Positions 6,588 to 12,766 of a DNA stretch of 12,766 nt are shown in pieces. The notes beneath the pieces are model-generated. The model was not told the DNA's origin, ran no database searches, and was given only the letters and a program-made list of their open reading frames with translations. This DNA comes from Curvibacter sp. (lineage in GTDB: Bacteria; Pseudomonadota; Gammaproteobacteria; Burkholderiales; Burkholderiaceae_C): assembly GCA_003500955.1 (NCBI GenBank), contig DNQP01000031.1:1-12766 (forward strand). Direction: 5' to 3'. Each line of letters opens with the position of its first letter. Within the stretch, counting starts at the first letter, position 1. The translations under genes and the position numbers were made by a program.

Positions 6588-9008
6588 TCAGTTGCGAACG
6601 GGTTTGCCGGTGTTCAGCATGCCCATGATGCGTTCCTGGGTCTTGGGGTGGACGATGAGCGAACAGAAAGCCTTGCGCTCCAGGGCCATCAGGTATTCCT
6701 CGGTCACCAACGAGCCGGCGTCGACGTCGCCGCCACAGACCACCTCGGCGATCAGGGTGGCGATGTGGAAGTCGTGCGCGCTGACGAAGCCGCCGTCGCG
6801 CATATTGACCAGCTGGGCCTTGATGGTCGCCAGGCCATTGCGACCCGCCACCGCGAAGGGACGGCGCAGCGGGGCACGCCAGCCGCCCTGGTACATGGCG
6901 CGGGCCTCGTTGAGCGCTACGTAGAGCAGCTCGTCCTTGTTGGGGACGATGATGTCGCTGTCCAGCAGGTAGCCGAGCTTGCGCGACTCCAGCGCGCTGG
7001 TGCCCACCTTGGCCATGGCCGCGGCGGTGAAGCCCTCGGTCAGGAAGGGCAGGATGTCCTTGCCGGTGGAGGTGGCCATGTTCTCGGCGGCGCGCCGCGC
7101 GATATAGGTCAGGCCGCCCGCGCCGGGCACCAGGCCCACGCCAACCTCAACCAGGCCAATATAGCTTTCCATCGCCACCACACGGCGCGCCGAGTAGACC
7201 GCCAGCTCGCAGCCGCCGCCCAGGGCCATGCCGCGCACGGCCGAAATCACAGGCACGCCGGCATAGCGCAGACGCAGCATCATCTGCTGCATCTCCTGCT
7301 CGGCGCCTTCGATGGCGCCCACGCCTGCGACCATGAAGGCCGGCAGGGTGGCCTGCAGGTCGGCGCCGACGCTGAAGGGCTCGTCACCGGACCAGATCAC
7401 CAGGCCCTGGTAGTCGGCCTCGGCCAGCTCGACCGCACGTACCAGGCCTTCGACCACGCCCGGGCCGATCGCGTGCATCTTGCTCTTGATGCTGGCGATC
7501 AGCACGCTGCCCGTGACTGCCTCGCGGTTCTCGTCCAGCGTCCAGATGCGGATGGCCTCGTCCTCATGGAGCGTCTTGCCGGCCGTCTTGTAATGGGCCG
7601 AGCCATCGCCACGCAGGCTTTCACGGAAGTACTGGATGCCATAGACCGGCAGCTTGCTGCGCGGCTGGAACTTGCCCGTCGTCGGGTTGAACGAGCCTTC
7701 GGGCGTGTGCACGCCGCCGACCTGGGCCACGGGGCCCTCGAACACCCACTTGGGCAGCGGCGCCTTGGACAGTGCCTTGCCGGCATCGATGTCCTCCTGG
7801 ATCATCTGGGCCACTTCCAGCCAGCCTGCCTCCTGCCAGAGCTCGAGGGGGCCCTGCTTCATGCCGAAGCCCCAGCGCATGGCCAGGTCCACGTCGGCCG
7901 CGGTATCGGCGATGGTCGCCAGGTGCACGGCGGCGTAGTGGAAGCTGTTGCGCAGGATGGCCCAGAGGAAGCGGCCCTGGGCGCCCTCGGCGTTGCGCAG
8001 CAGCTTGAGGCGCTCGCCGGCCGGCTTCTTGAGCATGCGCTCGTAGACCGCATCGGACTTCTGGCCACCGGGCACGTACTCCTTGGCCTCGAGGTCGAAG
8101 CGCAGGATGTCGCGGCCGACCTTCTTGTAGAAACCGGCCTTGCTCTTCTGGCCCAGATTGCCCATCTCGATCAGGGTCTTGAGCACGGCGGGCGTGCCGA
8201 AGCTGGCGTAGAAGGGATCGCTCTTCTCGTCCAGGTTGTCCTGCAGGGTCTTGATGACGTGGGCCATGGTGTCCAGGCCCACCACGTCGGCGGTGCGGAA
8301 GGTGCCGGAGCTGGCGCGGCCCAGCTTCTTGCCCGTGAGGTCGTCGACCACGTCGTAGCTCAGGCCGAAGTTCTCGACTTCCTTCATCGTGGCCAGCATG
8401 CCGGCGATGCCGACGCGGTTGGCGATGAAGTTGGGCGTGTCCTTGGCGCGCACCACGCCCTTGCCCAGGCCGCTGGTGACGAAGGTCTCGAGCTGGTCCA
8501 GGATCTCAGGCCGGGTGGTGGGCGTGGCGATCAGCTCCACCAGGTACATGTAGCGCGGCGGATTGAAGAAGTGGATGCCGCAGAAGCGCGGCTTGATCTC
8601 CTGCGGCAGCGCCTCCGACAGCTTGGTGATGGACAGGCCCGAGGTGTTGGACGCGACGATGGCGTGGGGGGCGACATGGGGCGCGATCTTCTTGTAGAGA
8701 TCGAGCTTCCAGTCCATGCGCTCGGCGATGGCTTCGATGATGAGGTCGCACTCGCCCAGCAGGGCCAGGTTCTCTTCGTAGTTGGCGGCCTGGATCAGGC
8801 CGGCGTCATCGGCCACGCCCAGCGGCGCGGGTTTGAGCTTCTTGAGGTTGTCGATGGCCTTGGTGACGATGCCGTTCTTCGGGCCTTCCTTGGCCGGAAG
8901 GTCGAACAGCACGACCGGCACCTTGACGTTGACCAGATGGGCGGCGATCTGCGCGCCCATTACGCCGGCGCCGAGCACGGCGACTTTGCGGACTTGGAAT
9001 CGAGACAT
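6588..9008 (-). CDS. Fused 3-hydroxyacyl-CoA dehydrogenase / enoyl-CoA hydratase (FadN-like domain order)
   Basis: The 806-residue cytoplasmic enzyme catalyses the middle two steps of beta-oxidation. The NAD-binding domain comes first: GAGVMG at 13-18, SNTSGLS at 120-126 and the catalytic His146 in GIHFFNP, followed by the dehydrogenase C-terminal domains to about 480. The crotonase domain comes last: FSVGAD at 545-550, GGGCEL at 597-602 and VEVGVGLVPGAGG at 620-632. Both hydratase glutamates, Glu601 and Glu621, are present. This order is the reverse of E. coli FadB/FadJ and matches Bacillus FadN. AAGGA at 9016-9020 precedes the ATG at 9008 with seven bases between. It lies 31 bases downstream of the DUF2147 gene and upstream of the thiolase, with which it should work, although FadN-type enzymes need not form the FadBA complex. 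Confidence 0.95.
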   Translation of the reverse strand: MSRFQVRKVAVLGAGVMGAQIAAHLVNVKVPVVLFDLPAKEGPKNGIVTKAIDNLKKLKPAPLGVADDAGLIQAANYEENLALLGECDLIIEAIAERMDWKLDLYKKIAPHVAPHAIVASNTSGLSITKLSEALPQEIKPRFCGIHFFNPPRYMYLVELIATPTTRPEILDQLETFVTSGLGKGVVRAKDTPNFIANRVGIAGMLATMKEVENFGLSYDVVDDLTGKKLGRASSGTFRTADVVGLDTMAHVIKTLQDNLDEKSDPFYASFGTPAVLKTLIEMGNLGQKSKAGFYKKVGRDILRFDLEAKEYVPGGQKSDAVYERMLKKPAGERLKLLRNAEGAQGRFLWAILRNSFHYAAVHLATIADTAADVDLAMRWGFGMKQGPLELWQEAGWLEVAQMIQEDIDAGKALSKAPLPKWVFEGPVAQVGGVHTPEGSFNPTTGKFQPRSKLPVYGIQYFRESLRGDGSAHYKTAGKTLHEDEAIRIWTLDENREAVTGSVLIASIKSKMHAIGPGVVEGLVRAVELAEADYQGLVIWSGDEPFSVGADLQATLPAFMVAGVGAIEGAEQEMQQMMLRLRYAGVPVISAVRGMALGGGCELAVYSARRVVAMESYIGLVEVGVGLVPGAGGLTYIARRAAENMATSTGKDILPFLTEGFTAAAMAKVGTSALESRKLGYLLDSDIIVPNKDELLYVALNEARAMYQGGWRAPLRRPFAVAGRNGLATIKAQLVNMRDGGFVSAHDFHIATLIAEVVCGGDVDAGSLVTEEYLMALERKAFCSLIVHPKTQERIMGMLNTGKPVRN

Positions 9009-9039
9009 GTTTTTTTCCTTAGGGCCTGTTCACACTGAT

Positions 9040-9633
9040 TTATTCCGCCCGGACCCAGACCTGGGTGCGGTAGAAGGGGCCGAGATAGCCCCGCATTTCC
9101 AGTTTCTTGCCGCCCTCGATGGGCTTGAGGCGGGCGCGGTAGACCTTGCCGTTGTTCGGATCGAGGACGTTGCCGCCCTCCCAGATGTCCTGGTGGGCGG
9201 CGCTCTGCTGCAGGCCGCGCAGGATGGTCATGCCCAGCACGGGCTGGCCTTTGCGCTCGTCCGTGCACTTGTCGCAGACCGCATCGGGTTTGGTCTCGGG
9301 ATCGAGAAACTTCTCGATCGTGCCCGAGTAGACGCCCCCTACCTCGCGGATGCGCACCAGGGATTTCTCCTTCTGGCTCGCATCGTCGATGGTCTTCCAC
9401 AGACCCGCCGGGGTCGGCTGGGCCTGGACGCCGCTCGCGGCCAACACCATGAGTGCGCCAAGAAACAAAGCGCGGGCACCCGCGGAACCGGCTTGGCCGG
9501 GCCACGGGGTGCGCCCTCCTCGGGGGCTGAGGGCTGCGGCTCCAAGCCTGCCTGCGCAGGCTTGGACAGCCCGAAGAGCCACGGCCTCTGGCCGTGAGCA
9601 CTGGGCGCCGAAGGCGCTTCGGGGGGACTTCAT
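9040..9633 (-). CDS. DUF2147 family exported protein, start uncertain
   Basis: The conserved part is a small DUF2147 protein, a family of unknown function usually found in the periplasm. Counting from the ATG at 9633, a Sec signal core (ALFLGALMVLAASG, about 55-68) is followed by a cleavage site after VQA71. The mature part opens with GLWKTIDD at 77-84, has Cys120 and Cys123 in CDKC, then DPNNGKVY at 158-165, and ends in FYRTQVWVRAE. The first ~54 residues are translated from a hairpin repeat cassette and look like no signal-peptide n-region. Alternatives are TTG 9468 or ATG 9450, but they leave no basic n-region, and no candidate has a Shine-Dalgarno. The ATG at 9633 lies two bases after the acyl-CoA dehydrogenase stop. 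Why an exported protein sits inside a beta-oxidation operon is unknown. Confidence 0.8.
   Translation of the reverse strand: MKSPRSAFGAQCSRPEAVALRAVQACAGRLGAAALSPRGGRTPWPGQAGSAGARALFLGALMVLAASGVQAQPTPAGLWKTIDDASQKEKSLVRIREVGGVYSGTIEKFLDPETKPDAVCDKCTDERKGQPVLGMTILRGLQQSAAHQDIWEGGNVLDPNNGKVYRARLKPIEGGKKLEMRGYLGPFYRTQVWVRAE
9471..9622. repeat. Cassette of six closely spaced hairpins
   Basis: Going rightward the stems are: CGCGGG/CCCGCG at 9471-9484; CCGGC/GCCGG at 9488-9500; GCCCTC/GAGGGC at 9513-9534; an 11-base perfect stem TCCAAGCCTGC with its complement, four-base loop, at 9541-9566; CACGGCC/GGCCGTG at 9580-9596; and GCGCC/GGCGC at 9605-9617, which competes with CCGAAG/CTTCGG at 9608-9622. 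Such density of near-perfect hairpins indicates a structured intergenic repeat rather than coding sequence. Similar strings recur in Comamonadaceae intergenic regions as far as I recall. It lies between the acyl-CoA dehydrogenase stop and the DUF2147 signal core, and the frame happens to stay open through it. Confidence 0.75.
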
Positions 9634-9635
9634 AC

Positions 9636-11432
9636 TCAGGCCAGAGCGAGGTCGGTGTCCATCAGGACCTTGGAGCCGGCGCGGGCGGTGCGCATCAGCG
9701 TCGCGGTCTCGGGGAAGAGCTTGGCGAAGTAGAAGCGTGCCGTCTGCAGCTTGGCCTGGTAGAAGGGATCGGTGTTGCCGGCGGCGATTTCCTTCAGCGC
9801 GACGGAAGCCATGCGCGCGAAGAAGTAGCCGAAGACCAGGTGACCGGCCACACGCAGGTAGTCCACGGCGGCGGCGCCCACTTCGTCCGGGTTCTGCAGG
9901 CCCTTGAAGCCGATTTCCATCGTGAACTTGGTGATCTGGTCGCCCAGCACCGCCAGCGGGTTGATGAACTCGGCCATCTTCTCGTTCACGCCCTCTTCTT
10001 CCACCAGCTGGCCCACCAGCTTGCCGAATTTCTTGAGCGTGGCGCCGTTGTTGCCCAGGATCTTGCGGCCCAGCAGGTCGAGCGACTGCACGGTGTTCGT
10101 GCCCTCGTAGATCATGTTGATGCGGGCATCGCGCACGAACTGCTCCATGCCCCACTCCTTGATGTAGCCGTGGCCACCGAAGACCTGCTGGCACATCACC
10201 GTGGCCTCGAAGCCGTTGTCGGTCAGGAAGGCCTTGATGATGGGGGTCAGCAGGGCCAGCATCTCGTCGCTGTCCTTGCGCACCTTCTCGTCCGGGTGGT
10301 AGAGGTGCTGGTCCAGCAGCAGCGCGCAGTAGCAGGCCAGGGCACGGCCGCCTTCGGCGTAGGCCTTGGCGGTCAGCAGCATCTTGCGCACATCGGGGTG
10401 CACGATGATGGGATCGGCTTCCTTGTCCTTGGCCTTCGTGCCCGACAGGCTGCGCATCTGGATGCGGTCCTTGGCGTAGGCCAGGGCGTTCTGGTAAGCC
10501 ACCTCGGTCAGGCCCAGGGACTGGTTGCCCACGCCCAGGCGGGCGGCGTTCATCATCACGAACATGGCCTGCAGGCCCTTGTTGGGCTGACCCACCAGGG
10601 TGCCGACGGCGTTGTCGAGGATCATCTGGGCCGTGGCGTTGCCGTGGATGCCCATCTTGTGCTCGAGGCCGCCGCAGTAGATGCCGTTGCGCTCACCCAG
10701 CGAGCCGTCGGCCTTCACCTGGTACTTGGGCACGAGGAAGAGGCTGATGCCCTTGCTGCCCTTGGGCGCGTCGGGCAGGCGGGCCAGCACCAAGTGCACG
10801 ATGTTCTCGGCCAGATCATGCTCGCCGGCACTGATGAAAATCTTGGCGCCGTTGATCTTGTACGTGCCGTCGGCCTGGGGCTCGGCCTTGGTGCGCAGCA
10901 TGCCCAGATCGGTGCCGCAATGGGGCTCGGTCAGGCACATGGTGCCGGTCCATACACCGCTGACCAGTTTGGGCAGGAAGAGCTTCTTCTGCTCATCGGT
11001 GCCGTGGGCGTGCAGGCACTCGTAGGCGCCGTGCGAGAGGCCGGGGTACATGGTCCAGGCCTGGTTGGCCGAGTTCATCATCTCGTACATGCACTGGTTG
11101 ACCACAAAGGGCAGGCCCTGGCCGCCGTACTCGGGGTCGCAGGAGAGTGCGGCCCAGCCGCCTTCGATGTACTGCGCATAAGCTTCCTTGAAGCCCTTGG
11201 GGGCGGTGACCTCGTGCGTGGTCTTGTCGAGCTTGCAGCCTTCAGCGTCGCCGCTGATGTTGAGCGGGAAGATCACCTCGGCTGCGAACTTGCCACCCTC
11301 TTCGAGCACCGCGTTGATGGTGTCGGTGTCGGTGTCGGCGTGGCGCGGGATCTGCTTGAGCGCATCGCTGACCTTGAGCACTTCGTGCATCACGAACTGC
11401 ATGTCGCGCAGGGGCGGGTTGTAGCTGGGCAT
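9636..11432 (-). CDS. Acyl-CoA dehydrogenase, ~600-residue DmdC-like subfamily
   Basis: This FAD enzyme introduces the 2,3-double bond into acyl-CoA, the first step of beta-oxidation, passing electrons to an electron-transfer flavoprotein. The 598 residues are longer than the ~380 of classic acyl-CoA dehydrogenases and fit the subfamily with an extra C-terminal domain (PF12806 type; compare DmdC). CLTEPHCGTDLG at 166-177 contacts the flavin, QQVFGGHGYIKEWGMEQ spans about 415-431, and the catalytic base is Glu443 in IYEGTN. The extra domain runs from about 470 to the end. The ATG at 11432 has a strong AGGAG six bases upstream, lying inside the end of the TetR gene. Homology to FadE of B. subtilis-type loci is only functional; chain-length preference cannot be read from the sequence. 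Confidence 0.96.
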   Translation of the reverse strand: MPSYNPPLRDMQFVMHEVLKVSDALKQIPRHADTDTDTINAVLEEGGKFAAEVIFPLNISGDAEGCKLDKTTHEVTAPKGFKEAYAQYIEGGWAALSCDPEYGGQGLPFVVNQCMYEMMNSANQAWTMYPGLSHGAYECLHAHGTDEQKKLFLPKLVSGVWTGTMCLTEPHCGTDLGMLRTKAEPQADGTYKINGAKIFISAGEHDLAENIVHLVLARLPDAPKGSKGISLFLVPKYQVKADGSLGERNGIYCGGLEHKMGIHGNATAQMILDNAVGTLVGQPNKGLQAMFVMMNAARLGVGNQSLGLTEVAYQNALAYAKDRIQMRSLSGTKAKDKEADPIIVHPDVRKMLLTAKAYAEGGRALACYCALLLDQHLYHPDEKVRKDSDEMLALLTPIIKAFLTDNGFEATVMCQQVFGGHGYIKEWGMEQFVRDARINMIYEGTNTVQSLDLLGRKILGNNGATLKKFGKLVGQLVEEEGVNEKMAEFINPLAVLGDQITKFTMEIGFKGLQNPDEVGAAAVDYLRVAGHLVFGYFFARMASVALKEIAAGNTDPFYQAKLQTARFYFAKLFPETATLMRTARAGSKVLMDTDLALA

Positions 11433-11435
11433 GGC

Positions 11436-12191
11436 TTACTCCTGTTTCGATGGGGTGAGGGTTTTGGATGCGGTTTTCCGGGCCGCCTTGACGTTGGCAG
11501 CCTTGGATGTCAGGGTCTTGACGGGCTTGCCGTCGGCGCCGTAGCGCGCCAGAATCTGTTCGAAGGCCTTGTTGGCCCGTGCGATCGATCCGGGCGTCTT
11601 GAGGAAACGGGCCTCGTAGTGCACGGCCAGGATCAGGCCGTGGATCTCGAAGCAAATCTGGTTCTCGTCGGCATCGGCCGCGAGCTGCCCTTCTTCCTTG
11701 GCCTGCACCACGGCGCGCTGCACCGCAGCCAGCCAGATCTTGACCGAGCTGGCCAGCGCGTCGCGCACGGGGCCGGGGCGGTCGTCGAAGTCCACGGCGC
11801 CGCTGATGAAGATACAGCCGGACTGGATTTCCACGGTGACGCGCTTCATCCAGTTGGAGAACAAGGCCTGCAGGCGCGGCAAGCCGCGCTGGTTTTCCAG
11901 CGCCGGGTAGAAGATCTCCTGCTCGAAGCGCGCGAAGTACTCGCGGATCACCGAGATCTGCAGTTCCTCGCGCGAGCCGAAGTGGGCGAAGACGCCGGAC
12001 TTGCTCATGCCCGTGACCTCGGCCAGCACGCCGATGCTCAGGCCCTCGAGGCCGATCTGCGCCGCCAGGCCCAGGGCCGCATCGATGATGGCGAGCTTGG
12101 TCTGCTGACCCTTGTGCAGGGCACGGCCGTCGCGCGCCGCAGTGCGGGCGCCGGAGCGCGGGGTCTTGGGGGCCAGGGGAACGACGGGCAT
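11436..12191 (-). CDS. TetR-family regulator with lysine-rich tail
   Basis: The protein is 251 residues, longer than the usual ~200. The DNA-binding domain covers about 32-78: helix 1 TKLAIIDAALGLAAQIG, then LSIGVLAEVTGMSKSGVFAHF with the turn and recognition helix, ending in FGSREEL. The C-terminal ligand domain runs to about 218. Beyond it is a low-complexity tail (222-251) rich in Lys, Ala and Thr with eight basic residues. An Arg/Lys-rich N-terminal arm of about 30 residues precedes helix 1. It likely represses the beta-oxidation genes and responds to acyl-CoA or fatty acid; that role is inferred from location. The ATG at 12191 lacks a Shine-Dalgarno but is the only Met before the HTH. 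The stop TAA at 11436-11438 directly follows the AGGAG of the next gene, so the two are translationally coupled. Confidence 0.93.
   Translation of the reverse strand: MPVVPLAPKTPRSGARTAARDGRALHKGQQTKLAIIDAALGLAAQIGLEGLSIGVLAEVTGMSKSGVFAHFGSREELQISVIREYFARFEQEIFYPALENQRGLPRLQALFSNWMKRVTVEIQSGCIFISGAVDFDDRPGPVRDALASSVKIWLAAVQRAVVQAKEEGQLAADADENQICFEIHGLILAVHYEARFLKTPGSIARANKAFEQILARYGADGKPVKTLTSKAANVKAARKTASKTLTPSKQE
11439..11443 (-). promoter_or_regulatory. Ribosome binding site of the acyl-CoA dehydrogenase, inside the TetR gene
   Basis: AGGAG forms part of the last two sense codons of the TetR gene and is followed immediately by its TAA and then, after three bases, by the ATG at 11432. Ribosomes ending the regulator would sit on this site, coupling the two genes. 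Confidence 0.7.
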
Positions 12192-12205
12192 GGGCAGGAA
12201 ATAAA

Positions 12206-12229
12206 ACGAACGGTCGTGCTATTTTGCAC
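12206..12229. promoter_or_regulatory. Candidate TetR operator: two overlapping inverted repeats
   Basis: ACGAACGGTCGT at 12206-12217 is palindromic at 10 of 12 positions and resembles operators of several TetR proteins. It overlaps by two bases GTGC-TATTTT-GCAC at 12216-12229, a perfect four-base inverted repeat. The pair lies 15-38 bases upstream of the regulator's start codon, in an AT-richer island where its promoter must be. TTGGTG followed by a T-rich block at 18-20 bases could be a weak -35/-10 with the repeat between them. This would allow autorepression. Only one copy is in the window, so the site rests on position and symmetry. Confidence 0.5.
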
Positions 12230-12255
12230 CAAAAATCCCGGTCGTCAACCCAGAC

Positions 12256-12324
12256 GTCCCAAAAAGAATACGCCGGCCCGCGGCCGGCGTCATGGGGACT
12301 ATCCCGCGGCCCGAACGGGGCCGC
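12256..12324 (-). terminator. Tandem hairpins with T-tract after the FAH-family gene
   Basis: Reading on the minus strand, GCGGCCC/GGGCCGC (12306-12324) follows two bases after the stop codon. Then comes a nine-base perfect stem ACGCCGGCC with a three-base loop (12270-12290), followed by ATTCTTTTT (to 12261). The second is a typical intrinsic terminator. It separates the FAH-family gene from the TetR promoter, so the beta-oxidation locus is probably an independent unit. Confidence 0.75.
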
Positions 12325-12325
12325 T

Positions 12326-12766
12326 TCAGTGCTTGCGGAAGGGCACGACCCGCTGGGTCTGGGTGCCCAGACCCTCGATACCCAGGGTCATGACGTCGCC
12401 GGCTTTCAGGAAGCGCTGGGGCTTCATGCCCAAGCCCACGCCGGGCGGGGTGCCGGTGATGATGACATCGCCGGGCATCAGGGTCATGTACTCGCTCAGG
12501 TGGCTGACGATCTTGGCCACGCTGAAGATCATGGTGCGGGTGTTGCCGGTCTGCATGCGCTGGCCGTTGACGTCCAGCCACAGCGCCAGTTTCTGCGGAT
12601 TCGGAATTTCGTCCTTGGTGACCAGCCAGGGGCCGAGCGGACCGAAGGTGTCACAACCCTTGCCCTTGTCCCACTGGCCGCCACGCTCGAGCTGGAACGC
12701 GCGTTCGCTGACGTCGTTCGACAGCACATAGCCTGCCACGTGGTCGAGCGCCGCCTTCTGCGTGAC
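12326..12766 (-). CDS. Fumarylacetoacetate hydrolase family enzyme, C-terminal part (5' end outside window)
   Basis: The last 146 residues of an FAH-superfamily protein are visible; these metal-dependent enzymes hydrolyse or decarboxylate/isomerise beta-diketo or 2-oxo acids in aromatic, sugar-acid or ureide catabolism. Counting from the window edge, NDVSERAFQ at 17-25 contains a metal-ligand Asp, KGKGCDTFGPLGPW at 34-47 the conserved Lys and Asp, and GDVIITGTPPGVGLG at 99-113 the family signature. The closest recalled forms are the short ones labelled ureidoglycolate lyase or 2-hydroxyhepta-2,4-diene-1,7-dioate isomerase, but the substrate cannot be told. It ends in its own terminator before the TetR gene, on the same strand, so it need not belong to the fatty-acid locus. 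Confidence 0.93.
   Translation of the reverse strand, partial: VTQKAALDHVAGYVLSNDVSERAFQLERGGQWDKGKGCDTFGPLGPWLVTKDEIPNPQKLALWLDVNGQRMQTGNTRTMIFSVAKIVSHLSEYMTLMPGDVIITGTPPGVGLGMKPQRFLKAGDVMTLGIEGLGTQTQRVVPFRKH

Noticed and set aside
6648..9038. Open plus-strand frame of about 800 codons opposite the fused dehydrogenase/hydratase gene
   Set aside because: It mirrors the real gene almost end to end, the translation has no domain signature, and the minus-strand protein has all catalytic motifs.
9594..12731. Open plus-strand frame of over 1000 codons opposite the acyl-CoA dehydrogenase and TetR genes
   Set aside because: It is antisense to three well-supported genes, its translation is low-complexity (Gly, Ala, Val, His, Gln rich) with no recognisable domain, and such long antisense frames are expected in high-GC DNA.

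Overview
The window comes from a high-GC bacterium. Codon use, protein signatures and two kinds of hairpin-rich intergenic repeat all suggest Burkholderiales, most likely Comamonadaceae (Variovorax, Acidovorax, Hydrogenophaga or relatives). This placement is by recognition only; no search was run. There are no RNA genes, transposases or CRISPR arrays, and no gene-free stretch longer than about 180 bases.

Layout from left to right. 1-1568 (-): an Atm1/HMT-type ABC exporter whose 3' end lies outside the window; its last ~200 bases differ sharply in base and codon use from the rest. 1610-2026 (+): a YciA-type acyl-CoA thioesterase, the only plus-strand gene. 2034-5061 (-): four tightly packed genes, read right to left as alpha/beta hydrolase, TesB-like double-hotdog thioesterase, crotonase-fold enzyme with an Eci2-like (enoyl-CoA isomerase) residue pattern, and PaaI-type hotdog thioesterase. 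5216-6409 (-): a FadA-type thiolase, flanked on both sides by copies of a ~117-base imperfect palindrome. 6588-9008 (-): a two-domain beta-oxidation enzyme with the dehydrogenase first and the hydratase last. 9040-9633 (-): a small exported DUF2147 protein whose 5' part reads through a cassette of six hairpins. 9636-11432 (-): a ~600-residue acyl-CoA dehydrogenase. 11436-12191 (-): a TetR-family regulator. 12326-12766 (-): the C-terminal part of a fumarylacetoacetate-hydrolase-family enzyme, followed by an intrinsic terminator.

Functionally, from 12191 leftward this is a fatty-acid beta-oxidation locus. The acyl-CoA dehydrogenase makes the 2-enoyl-CoA, the fused enzyme hydrates and oxidises it, and the thiolase cleaves it. 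An isomerase candidate would handle odd-position double bonds, and several thioesterases/hydrolases could release CoA from stalled intermediates. The core gene set (dehydrogenase, fused enzyme, thiolase) resembles Bacillus fadN-fadA-fadE. The TetR gene is translationally coupled to the dehydrogenase and has inverted repeats just upstream of its start, so an autoregulated, acyl-CoA-responsive switch is the simplest reading.

The most unusual points are the two palindromic repeats, whose differences are compensated across the stem; the hairpin cassette fused in frame to the DUF2147 gene; and the compositional break inside the ABC gene.
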